From assembly GCA_038025085.1 (NCBI GenBank), contig CM076140.1:126501-190500 (forward strand): 64,000 nt of DNA, written 5' to 3'. Under the pieces are notes generated by a model that was not told the origin of the DNA, searched no databases, and was given only the letters and a program-made list of their open reading frames with translations. Made by a program: the position numbers and the translations under genes. Numbering within the stretch: position 1 is the stretch's first letter; every line of letters begins with the position of its first letter. This document shows positions 36,220-45,635 of the stretch, piece by piece. The stretch is from Tetragonia tetragonoides (taxonomy: Eukaryota > Streptophyta > Magnoliopsida > Caryophyllales > Aizoaceae).

Positions 36220-36959
36220 CCCAACCTCTTCCTCGGCAATGGTGGGAAAGGCAAGGCCATTGCTGTCCTCCCCTGCCTCTTGTTTTGCCAGTTGTAACTC
36301 CTGAGCAATTTTCGCTATCTTTAATTTTCTTTTCTTCCTTCAGAACCAACACTAATAATAATTTATTTATTTTCCCAAGAGATTGTTGAGAATTCCATTT
36401 CCTCAAAAGCTTAACAAACACAAGTCATGAATTTAAGATGGTGATTAAACTGAAATACACGAAAGAAACTTGAGAGACCAGTTGTATTTGATTTGTCGTG
36501 ATCTCTTGTTAGTCACTCTTTGTTGCCATTGTTGGTTTATTTGTCGTCGTGATTCATCAATTGGATATTGATACCAGAAAAGGAGGGATGGCTAATAGTA
36601 ATGTCAAAATGTGTGTATTCATTCTAACATTAGAGGTTGCCAATGATTCCTTCCTTATAGAGTGAGTACTACTTGTCATACATTCCTGGATATCCGCTAA
36701 AAATATGTTCTCTGTGAGGGGTTGCTATCAACTCATAATCTACGTATCAGTATTTTCTAATCTAAAACTGTTGGTCATTAAATCCCTTTTGACTTTATTT
36801 GAAGGCGTTACCTAAAATTATTTACTCCTCTCTCTTCTCTACAACTTGTGGATTTGTAGATGACAACTGAAATATGCAAAAACAAATAACCTCCATTTTC
36901 GAATTTAATTCTACATTAATGTTTTTGGACCGCTCCTATATTGTTCTAAGGAGGTTCAC

Positions 36960-37147
36960 TGGTAAACAAAATTGCAACTTGTACACCAGGTCATGAGTTC
37001 AAACCTCATGGGGAACACCTACACGAATTAATTCGTGAAATATCCGAGGTCGTTAATTCGTGGAATACCCGAGATCGTACATTACGAGGTGCTCTTTAGC
37101 TACACCCAAAGAGGAACTCTTTGCCAAACCAAAAAAAAAAAAGTATT
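36960..37147 (+). mobile_element. tRNA-derived SINE-like element
   Basis: A box B-like pol III motif GAGTTCAAACC occurs at 36995-37005 near the 5' end. The element ends in an A run at about 37131-37142 and is flanked by GGAGGTTCAC at 36950-36959 and 37148-37157, a 10-bp target-site duplication. Length is about 190 bp. Box A is not clear. Confidence 0.65.
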
Positions 37148-37316
37148 GGAGGTTCACAAAAATTCATTGGAGGTTCAACGTGCCATGTAATTTGTAACTC
37201 TACGAAAGTATATTTGTTTTTTTCTTTTTTTGGGTGCTAGAGAAGGGCAAGCCCCAAACTACAAAACAAATAAAATCAAAACTAAGGAACATTAAAACTA
37301 CGTGACCAGGCCACCC

Positions 37317-37500
37317 CTAGTCCCCTACAATATCCTCATAGAGTATTGAACGCAACTGAGATGGAGCTTCATCCATGGACGATATTGTTTCCCCTTGATC
37401 ACACCCAACATTTGCAAGCCAATCAGCAGCGCGGTTAGTTTCACGGAAGCATAAGATGTGCACCTCCCACCCTTCCTCTTGTAATTTGTAATTGTACGAA
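37317..37500 (-). mobile_element. RNase H-like C-terminal remnant of a retroelement
   Basis: Minus-strand translation gives EGWEVHILCFRETNRAADWL and then ANVGCDQGE. This is the end of the RNase H-like domain in plant retroelements (conserved FRETNRAADxLA). No other retroelement domain adjoins it. Confidence 0.7.
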
Positions 37501-38116
37501 AGTATCTTTGTTTGGTTTACAAAGTTCACTTTCTTGAAAGTAAATGCAATATACTTGCCTGATCCACATACATAATTTATTAACTTCAAGCGGTAAAATT
37601 AAATCTGTACATTATTAATTAACATGGATAGTTCGACTTAACTAACCCTCCCTAAAAAATCAACTTTTAATGGAAGGGGGTGAATAAAACCATGCAATTT
37701 CCTCTACTTTTGAAAATTGAAATTTCTTAATCAAGTTACGACCAAATGGCAAGTGGGTTTGCACCGAGCTAACAGACCGAGTCATTATATTCACAAAAAT
37801 ACTCGATCATCCCAGCCATAAACAACTTTAAACTATATCGGACGCCGTGTAAAAAAAAAATCATAATTGGGTAATTTTATACCAACACATCTCAAAGCCG
37901 GGCAAAGGCAGACCTCAAGAAGGATTGTAGAACAGTGGATTCCAGAATCTATTAGTCAGGGGGTTACCAAATCGGGTTAGAGCACTAGTCAGAGGCTTAA
38001 TAAAACAGTGAGCTTGTGAGTTGTGTTGGCACTTGGAGTCACCTTCACCGTTGTTTTAACGGAGGACGGGTCCAGGGTCCTTAACTTAAGCCAAGCAAGA
38101 TGCATTAGATAGAGCA

Positions 38117-38358
38117 GGCAAAAACTGACCCGATCCGATAACCGAACCCGAACCGTCACAGACCCGACCCGACAAGATTCAAACCCGAAATGACCCGAGA
38201 CCGAACCCGACCCAAACCCGAATGTTGTGAGACAATATATGTCAAACCCGTTGGGTAACCCGAAACCGAACATGTATTTAACCCGATGTATTCGACCCGT
38301 ATTAAACCCGACCCATATTTGACCGACCGAAACCCGACCTGACCGACCCGTTTGCCAG
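38117..38358. mobile_element. ACCCGACCCG-rich hAT-type MITE (approximate borders)
   Basis: A 240-bp stretch packed with AACCCGACCC-like repeats. The left edge GGCAAAAACTGACCCG and right edge CGACCCGTTTGCC form short inverted repeats. It resembles the ends of the element at 16533-17198. A target duplication is not convincing, so the borders are approximate. Confidence 0.45.
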
Positions 38359-38907
38359 GTCAGTATTAGACATTAGACAGCAACAAGTTTTAAGGCGAAA
38401 TGAAAAGGAAGCGGGAAAACAAGACCTTCAGGCTTCAGCCGCAGGATTACGAAAATGGTAAAAAAGCAGAGCAGGGCATGTATTTGTATTGTTGTCCCAC
38501 AAATACTCCTATCAATTATACTTAACAATTACTCATTTCCTTCCCAATCTGAACTATCCCAAACAATAAATAAATACGAGTAGAGTACAAAGATTGTGGC
38601 TGGCTGTCATATGATCCATAAAGCAAAACACAAAGGTCTCAGCACAAATGAGAAGAACTGGGAGCATGTCAGTCACTAAAAACTAAAAACAACTCACTGT
38701 AGAGAAAAAAAGTGTGCCTCCAGCCTCCACATACTGGCTTAACTTAATAGTATCACTCATCTGAACCGTAAACGCAGAGTGAGCGGCACAACTCACAAGT
38801 GAAAATGCCTCTCTTCTCTTGCCTTGAATTACTAGACTTTACTCTTATCTAATAATAGTAACAGAGTTTACAAAATTCAATTTACACACTTGCCTTCAGT
38901 CCTTTGT

Positions 38908-41745
38908 CTAAGCCAAAGGAGAAGCATTACCAGCCGTAGAGTGAGGCGACCTTGAGAGTGAATCCAAAGAAACTCTGTTGTTGTTATTATCATTATCATT
39001 ATCATTATCATTCTCAGCAGAGCAAAGGCCAACAACATCATCATCACCACTGGCACTACCTCGGTTGTTGCCAGAATCAATCCCAGGAAAAGAGTCTCCG
39101 GAATCAACCAAGGCTTGAAGCAGCTTTGGAGGTGGAGGGACACCTACCTCAACAACTCCTTCCAACATCTGGACCACCATTCCCATTGAAGGCCTTTCCA
39201 TTTCCTCATCTTGGATGCACCACACTGCCACCATCCCAAGTCGCTCTGCCTCCCCTCTGTTGTAGCCCACACCCAGCCTTGAGTCTACCACCTCATCCAC
39301 TTTCCCATCAATTATTTGCCGGGCTGCCCATGGCGGGAAGAACCATGTATCCTTACCATCACCACTACCATCACCAACACCAACAACATCAGGTTTGGGT
39401 GTTGGTGATGATGGTATTGGTACAGGTGGTGCTTCCACATTCCTTCTACCCCCAATTACCTCCAACATTGTCATTCCATAGCTGTAAACATCGGCCTTGG
39501 TGGTGATGGGCAGGCCAGAGATCCACTCGGGAGCAACATAACCCCGGGTTCCCTTCCTTGTTGCCAAGACCCTACTAAAATCACGGCCTATCAACTTTGC
39601 CAAGCCAAAATCGGACACCTTAGGGGTGTAATCCCAATCAAGGAGGATGTTCTCGGGCTTGATATCGCAATGTATGATACAATCTCTACATTGTTCATGT
39701 AAATAAGCCAAGGCCTTTGCTGTTCCAATTGCTACTTTAAATCTAACATCCCAGGTGATATTGAGTCCATCCTTGTTCAAATAAGCACTCAACGGACCAT
39801 TGGGCATGTAGTCATAGACTAACATCCTGTGGGAGTTGTGGCAGCAAAAACCCCTCAACCTGACCAAATTGAGATGCTGGACATTCCCAATAGTGCAAAC
39901 TTCGGCGCGGAACTCCTTCTCTCCTCCATCGCCAGGGCGCTCAAGGCGTTTGATGGCAACGTGTGAGGAGTCGGATAAAGTGCCCCGGAAGACAGTCCCA
40001 AAGCCTCCGTGGCCGAGCTTCTCAGAGAATCCGCGAGTGGCGGCTTGGAGGTCTTTGTAGGAGAAAACCTTCAAATGGGTGGCTGCCAAAGCGGTCTGTT
40101 GTTCCTCGATTCTCTTGTTTGCGAGTCGGCGTCTGAGGATGAAGAGAAGCAAAGCCATAGCCAAAACAGCAAGGAAGGCAGAAATGACAGGAACGAAGAG
40201 AGTCTTGTGCAGCTTGAAATGATTGTTGTTGTTGTTGTTGGATAACCTATGAAGAGTCTCTCCTCCAACTCTAAGATACAAGAGGTCATCAGTAGTATGA
40301 CTTCCCCCCATAGTGATAGGCATTGGCATTGGCATTGGCATTGGGGTGGTGATGTCAGATGACAAATTGCGAAGATTAAGAAGGGAACCAAACAAAATGT
40401 TGCAGAAACTGGTTCTTTGATTGAATAGAAAGGCAATGCAAGAGCAGTTGGACAAACAAGAAGACTGACATTGGTCTCTAGTCATAACAACCCCGTGAAA
40501 GGAAGTAATGGTGGCTCCATCAAAGCTGACAGCACCAAGCTCCTCAAACCCATCTGTATCTGTATCTGTATCTGTATCTGTATGAGTCTGACAAGTATTA
40601 GAAATGGTAGCATGATCCGTCCTGCGGCAGCCTGAAGAGTAGTCCTGGGCAGGCCAGGCGAAGTCGTCAGCAGGCTGAAACCCAGGCGGGCAAGAGCAGG
40701 TGAGAGAGCCAGTGGTGTCGTAACAAAGGGCGTTGGGCCCGCAAATGGCATAGACGCGGCATTGGGAATCAGGGCGAGCCCAGAACATGTTCCAGTTGTC
40801 AGTCTGTGGGGTCCAAGTGTACTGTCGGAGCTGGCCGGCGAAGTGGACGCGGAAGCGGGTGAGAGGCGGCAGAGTACCAGTGGAAGTGGATACCTCCTCG
40901 GAGAAGCCAAAGGAGGCGTCTGGTGTGAAGGGGTTTTGGAAGTAGAAGCGGTAAATGTAGTGGACGGTCATCTCCGGCACCTCCATGAAAAAAGTCCCGG
41001 TCCAGTTTCCGGTGGTCCAATAAGGGGTATGTTGGTTAGAGACGAGCTCGATCTGGGCGTATTGAGGTGGTCGGAGGCGGAGGGAGTACCTTCCAGGAGA
41101 GGGGTCCCACTGAGACTTCCAGGAAGTGATAGAGCGGAGGGCGGTGATGTTCATGCCGGGGAGCCACGTGTCAGTGGGATGATCGAAGCTCTGCCAGAGG
41201 AGTCGGGCGCCGGAGGGGGAGAGAAGGACGAGGTTGCCGGAGTCAAGGAGAGAGAGACGGCCAAAGGAGAGAGAAAGAGGAGGTGTGTTAGTGGTAGTGG
41301 TAGTGGTAGTGGTGATGTTATCAGTATCATTAATATTATTACTATCGGCATCGGCGTCGGAAGTAGTATTGCTGGTCCATACAATGAAGTTGACAGAATC
41401 GGAGAGAGAGAGGGTTTGGTGATCGTGATGGGAGGAGAGAGAAAGAGCAGCAGAAGAAAGATGTTTGAGGGGGATATGGCGGTTGGCAACCCAAACATAG
41501 GTGCGGGTGGGGAGGGAGGCATACCAAATGCCCAAGTACCAGTTGGGAAACTGTTGGTCTGAGTTAGGGGTGAAGAAACCCAATTCAAAAGTACCGTTAG
41601 GACTGCGGATGGTGGCGTTGCCTCGGAGAACCACCACCGAGGATGAGGATGAGGATGAGGATGAGGATGAAGATTGAATGAAGCAAGGACAGAGAAGCAG
41701 GTGGAGGAGGAAGGACAAAGAGAGGATGAGAGAGAAATAAACCAT
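38908..41745 (-). CDS. G-type lectin S-receptor-like Ser/Thr kinase (SD2-2/RLK4-like), single exon, 945 aa
   Basis: Plasma-membrane receptor kinase. Residues 1-24 are a signal peptide, followed by a Ser tract (25-36). The mannose-binding-type lectin domain is about 37-185 (GTFELGFF, NWYLGIWY, VWVANR, LLDSGNLVL, WQSFDHPTDTWLPG). Next are an S-locus glycoprotein region, a cysteine-rich EGF-like segment (329-352), a PAN/apple region (about 385-490) and one membrane helix (514-537). The kinase domain is about 573-860, with P-loop GHGGFGTVFRG, Lys599 in VAIKR, DFG at 712-714 and APEW. The catalytic loop reads HCDIKPEN, so the Arg before Asp is Cys: a non-RD kinase, common in this family. Six in-frame microsatellite tracts are encoded. 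It is intronless, as usual for SD2 kinases. In Arabidopsis (from memory) RLK4, At4g00340, neighbours RHB1A, as here. Ligand unknown. Confidence 0.94.
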   Translation of the reverse strand: MVYFSLILSLSFLLHLLLCPCFIQSSSSSSSSSSSSVVVLRGNATIRSPNGTFELGFFTPNSDQQFPNWYLGIWYASLPTRTYVWVANRHIPLKHLSSAALSLSSHHDHQTLSLSDSVNFIVWTSNTTSDADADSNNINDTDNITTTTTTTTNTPPLSLSFGRLSLLDSGNLVLLSPSGARLLWQSFDHPTDTWLPGMNITALRSITSWKSQWDPSPGRYSLRLRPPQYAQIELVSNQHTPYWTTGNWTGTFFMEVPEMTVHYIYRFYFQNPFTPDASFGFSEEVSTSTGTLPPLTRFRVHFAGQLRQYTWTPQTDNWNMFWARPDSQCRVYAICGPNALCYDTTGSLTCSCPPGFQPADDFAWPAQDYSSGCRRTDHATISNTCQTHTDTDTDTDTDGFEELGAVSFDGATITSFHGVVMTRDQCQSSCLSNCSCIAFLFNQRTSFCNILFGSLLNLRNLSSDITTPMPMPMPMPITMGGSHTTDDLLYLRVGGETLHRLSNNNNNNHFKLHKTLFVPVISAFLAVLAMALLLFILRRRLANKRIEEQQTALAATHLKVFSYKDLQAATRGFSEKLGHGGFGTVFRGTLSDSSHVAIKRLERPGDGGEKEFRAEVCTIGNVQHLNLVRLRGFCCHNSHRMLVYDYMPNGPLSAYLNKDGLNITWDVRFKVAIGTAKALAYLHEQCRDCIIHCDIKPENILLDWDYTPKVSDFGLAKLIGRDFSRVLATRKGTRGYVAPEWISGLPITTKADVYSYGMTMLEVIGGRRNVEAPPVPIPSSPTPKPDVVGVGDGSGDGKDTWFFPPWAARQIIDGKVDEVVDSRLGVGYNRGEAERLGMVAVWCIQDEEMERPSMGMVVQMLEGVVEVGVPPPPKLLQALVDSGDSFPGIDSGNNRGSASGDDDVVGLCSAENDNDNDNDNNNNRVSLDSLSRSPHSTAGNASPLA

Positions 41746-42161
41746 TTGGAATTAGTACCAAGTCTAAGACAAGACAGACAGAGAGAAAGATAAGAGAGGC
41801 AGGGTTTTTTGTTTTTTGGAGATGAGGATCTAAGATTCAGGGAGGGAGGGGTACCCAATTAGAGTACCAAACACGGTGAAACGATGTCGCTTAGATTACA
41901 TTACAAAATTACATTACATTACATGTGGTTGGGAATTGGATTAGGTAAACTTGGAGAATTGGAGCCATTTACCAAGTCCAAGGGTCTCCCTCCCCACTCC
42001 CATTATTGATTATGCACTCCTCTCTACTTTAATTCCACCTATCCAGCCTACTCAACCAGTCAACCCCCACTACTACTAGTACTACTCATCAATCAATAAC
42101 TTTACCTCCATTCCACAGTTTTTACTTCAAACATTTAAATTTTGATTTAAATCTATAACAA

Positions 42162-42162
<1 letters not shown>

Positions 42163-42247
<85 letters not shown>
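42163..42247. repeat. (ATT)n microsatellite
   Basis: About 28 uninterrupted TTA/ATT units; likely highly variable. Confidence 0.97.
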
Positions 42248-42261
42248 CTCTAACAAGCTGC

Positions 42262-42468
42262 TTTTTTTTTTTTTTTTCCACAACCAAGGCTATCTACCGT
42301 CGATCACAATGACTATTTCCCCGCGCTGACTTGTAGGCACCTCAAAAGTTGGGAGTGTGAGACAGCTAACCAAGGAATTTAAAGTTGTTTCATGCCCAAG
42401 GCGAAATTCGAATCCTCAACCTTGGTTAAGGATCGATGACTGCCTACTACTCAACCACACCTCCTTGG
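42262..42468 (-). mobile_element. tRNA-derived SINE-like element, minus strand
   Basis: On the minus strand the element begins near AGGTGTGGTTGAGTAGTAGG, which resembles a pol III box A, and has a box B-like GAGGATTCGAATTTC. It ends in an A tract, seen as a T run at about 42262-42278 on the plus strand. I could not find a convincing target-site duplication. Confidence 0.55.
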
Positions 42469-43419
42469 TTAGGCGTTGATCTTTTTCTTTTCAGCATAAG
42501 CATAAGGGTTGTTCATAAATGAAACAACTGCTTACCAAACTTTTACTTAGCTTTAGTGATTTAGTGGTGATATTAAATAGATCCGTGGTAAAAACAAACA
42601 AAAAATGAAGAGGTTAAAAAGATCCAGAACTTGCTTCCGCAAGGAATTCATTTGTGTGAGGTGAAACCACCTGAGATTGTGCCTCCCCTAACACCAAAAA
42701 AAAGAAAAAAAAAGAAAAAAAAAAAAAAAAAAAAGAGGTGAAACCACCTGGCTGATTCTGAGTGCTGACAGTTTGTCCATCGAGTCACTCACCAGAGTTC
42801 AATGACAGTGAGCAGCATAATCATACAAAAACAAGAAGTCAAGACCATATTACATCTATATTTGTAAATCCTGGCAAAACAACAGATTGTTGACTAATTG
42901 AATGTGTAAATGAGGTGAATTTGAAAACATAACCTGCCAAAAAAGGGGATGGGGGAAGAGACAGCTAAGTAAAATTAAGCACAGTGACGGAGAACCACAA
43001 CCAATAAAAGAGAGCGAAAAAAAAAAGATAAGGAGAGGGGAATTTGTACAGGGGAAATGGGGTTTGTTATAATCATAAAGAACAGAAGGCAAGCGCTAAC
43101 CATTGCATTCTCGTCGTGGTCTTCCAAGAGGTAGCGTGTGAAGAAAACTTAATCCTGAACCAGCAGCTTGTACCACATTCATTGAACCTGAACCGGTGAA
43201 CTTATTTCCAACCTCTGCCACAGAGGAACAGAGATCAGGAGGTTTCGCCACCAGGACCAGACTTCATCATGATATTGAACCCTTCATATGCCACAATGGG
43301 CCATCAAAGAAGAAACTGAGAGCAAATAAAAAACAGAGAGCTTTCTTGCGTGCTTTGTCCACTGAATTAGCAAGCATTAGTATGTAAGAAGCAATTAGCT
43401 GTGCTCGCTGAGGGATTTT

Positions 43420-45635
43420 TCACAGCTGATTGTCAGAGTGATCAAATATCATCTCCTGTTCCATTAATAAAATGGCACATTCAGTTCTATTCAGTTGTCA
43501 ACCATCACAAATCTTGAAGAACCATAACAAGGAAACTATATACGGTAGTGGTTTTGCCAAGAAGAGAAGCCCCCGCAACAGGTCAAGCCCTCCCTCTCGA
43601 AATCACCTTAGTCTTTGGAATGTAATTTAGATATGCATATGTTTTCAGTAATATTCTTGGTTTGTGACTAAGAGAGAGTAATAGCGTGATCTTTCAAAAG
43701 TAAGAGTCACCATCTTAGGGAGGGGATATAAGTACATGTACCGTGGATAAGTCACAAGTATATTGCTCATTTGCCATTTTTTTCCATCTAGGACTGCCGA
43801 AAAGAGGACCAACAACATTCTTCCTAGGAAATTGCTTATGACATATGACATATGACATATGACATATGTAACATATGACATATGAGTGTCACACAAGCAA
43901 AGCCAATGAAGCAAGAGATAGACGAGCAGGACAACCATCGTCTATAGTAGAAAATTACTGATAATTGTACTGACGCTAGCAGCATACCTTATCACAAACT
44001 GGACAGGAATCACTTCTCTCCATCCACTCAAGAAGGCATGATAGATGAAAATCATGCTCACAACTCGTGATCATTTTTGGATTCTCTGTGTCATATTCTG
44101 CAGAAGTTCATTACAAAGAAAAGAGATTATCATCATAGTATTATCAAACTAAACATATATTGATCAGTGACCTCCTTTAAAATGCAAAGAATTCGCACCT
44201 TCAAAACAGATGGGACAGGCATCCTCATCGTCTATGGTTAATTGATGAGGCTCAGATGGTTTTGAAATTTCAACGTCAGACTTTGTGGGTGATGCAAGCA
44301 AAATATCTGCAAGAGTTTTGCCTTCTGGTTTATCAACATGACCACCTGGAACCAATTTGTCACAGCTAACAGCACCAGCAGTGTCTCGAATAGTTGCATC
44401 ACATTTAGGCCCTTGGCTTCCAAGACCACGAATTGGAGTTTGAGGACGTCCAAAAAGCACATTAAATGGAAGAGGTGCGGGAGGAGGACGGAAAGTATCA
44501 GGGCTTGACGTGTCCAAATTTAGTCCAACAAGGAGCCCTGTAGGCAGCGCTGAGGCTGTGCCATTGTATGATCTCAAGCTCTCCTGCTCTCCCAAAGTTG
44601 TTGGACACTGGACAAAAGAGCAACAAGAATTCAACAGGCTGTGCCATTGGGGGAAAAAGGAATACAATGCCAAACCATACTTGTAAGAGATCCCAGAAAA
44701 GTGAAGCTTGCAAATAACAGGTGTATATAGTAACAACAGCTGAACAAGATACTCCTCTTCTCTTGTGCTCACAGGATTGGTGACTCAAACATAATCATAT
44801 CAAACACGTAAGGGTGACAGGAGGAAGCAGTAGACCACAGCAGTACAAAATCCTTATGTTGTTGATCTGTCACTAGACCTTGGCTAGTTTGTCAAACACA
44901 CGGTACAGCCTATAATGAAACAAAAACTAGACCCCAAAACCAAAAGGGAGAGAGAGAAAGATAAGCAAAAGAGAAGAAATCATGCTAATACACAGACCGA
45001 CAGCCACCCAACAACATCCATGAGGAATTCCACTGAGCACTATAGTCTATACATAGTTCCTTCTCACAAAAAGATGGCATCTGTTCGGCAATACATAGTG
45101 ACTGGATTCTAAAAGCACTTTAAACACTGTACACCACTTTCAAAGAAGCCAAACAGGAGAAGCCAAGAAATTACAAGGTGTCTGTGAGGACTTCTACAGC
45201 CAACATTAAATCATCAGAGCTGAATGGAAGTCACTCCAACATGCATGGTGTTTGTTTTTTATTATACTGACAACTGAGACACTCTAGCTAAGCTATTTTA
45301 TCGGATAAGGAATTTAACATATATAACCTGATATAGGCACTTAATCCAATGCTCTAACACAAAATCCAAGCCAGGATCCAGGAATTGAAGAAATTACAAA
45401 CTGAACATCAAAGTGACCGAAAATCTAGCCTCTGAATTCATTCCAAAGACTTATGCTAACACTCCATTCTTTAGTTTATTTGGCACAATGGGATTCATAA
45501 AAATCGCGAGAAGAAAGGCAATATATGACATGATGAGCATGAGATACTTTTAAACGAACAATTAAAACTGACATAGTAATACACAGGTGTCCCTTGTAAT
45601 TGAGCTTTTCTGGAAGAGCAACAGCAACCTCCCAT
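43420..45635 (-). CDS. RHB1A: RING-H2 E3 ubiquitin ligase, RHB1A-like (four coding exons, 205 aa)
   Basis: Membrane-anchored E3 ubiquitin ligase. Coding exons in transcript order are 45573-45635, 44199-44607, 43988-44097 and 43420-43455, all in frame with GT-AG borders. The N-terminus MGGCCCSSRKAQLQGTPVYYY has Gly2 and adjacent cysteines suited to myristoylation and palmitoylation. The middle carries TGLLVGLNLDTSSPDTFRPP and PAPLPFNVLFGRPQ, blocks characteristic of RHB1A. The RING is C3H2C3: Cys152, Cys155, Cys170, His172, His175, Cys178, Cys189 and Cys192 (DACPICFE ... CEHDFHLSCLLEWMERSDSC). The last exon is only 12 codons, EMIFDHSDNQL and stop. A longer minus-strand frame running 5' of exon 2 reads through intron. 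A 5' UTR exon probably lies near 46.9 kb at a GA/CT tract. Its neighbours fit Arabidopsis At4g00335 (from memory). Confidence 0.92.
43837..43885. repeat. (GACATAT)n heptanucleotide microsatellite
   Basis: Six to seven units of TGACATA with one insertion, in the intron between the last two RHB1A coding exons. Confidence 0.9.

Larger units (their letters stand above)
36220..38907. other. Intergenic between MATE 5' end and lectin-kinase 3' end
   Basis: Holds a SINE-like element, an RNase H remnant and an ACCCG-rich hAT-like MITE, listed separately. The remainder is AT-rich without recognisable genes. The 300 bp before 38907 are likely 3' UTR of the receptor kinase. Confidence 0.55.
41746..43419. 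other. Lectin-kinase upstream region and intergenic
   Basis: The first few hundred bases contain the kinase leader and promoter. The rest includes an (ATT)n microsatellite and a SINE-like element listed separately. Open frames at 42856-43092 and 43196-43387 match no family. The last part may be the 3' UTR of the RING E3 gene. Confidence 0.5.

Noticed and set aside
40762..41562. 266-codon plus-strand open frame opposite the lectin kinase
   Set aside because: Antisense shadow of the receptor-kinase coding sequence, Gly/Val-rich with no family match; other antisense and alternate frames over this gene were rejected likewise.
43090..43200. Minus-strand reading MNVVQAAGSGLSFLHTLPLG considered as the last RHB1A exon
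   Set aside because: A better last exon (EMIFDHSDNQL, 43420-43455) has the right phase and matches the family C-terminus.
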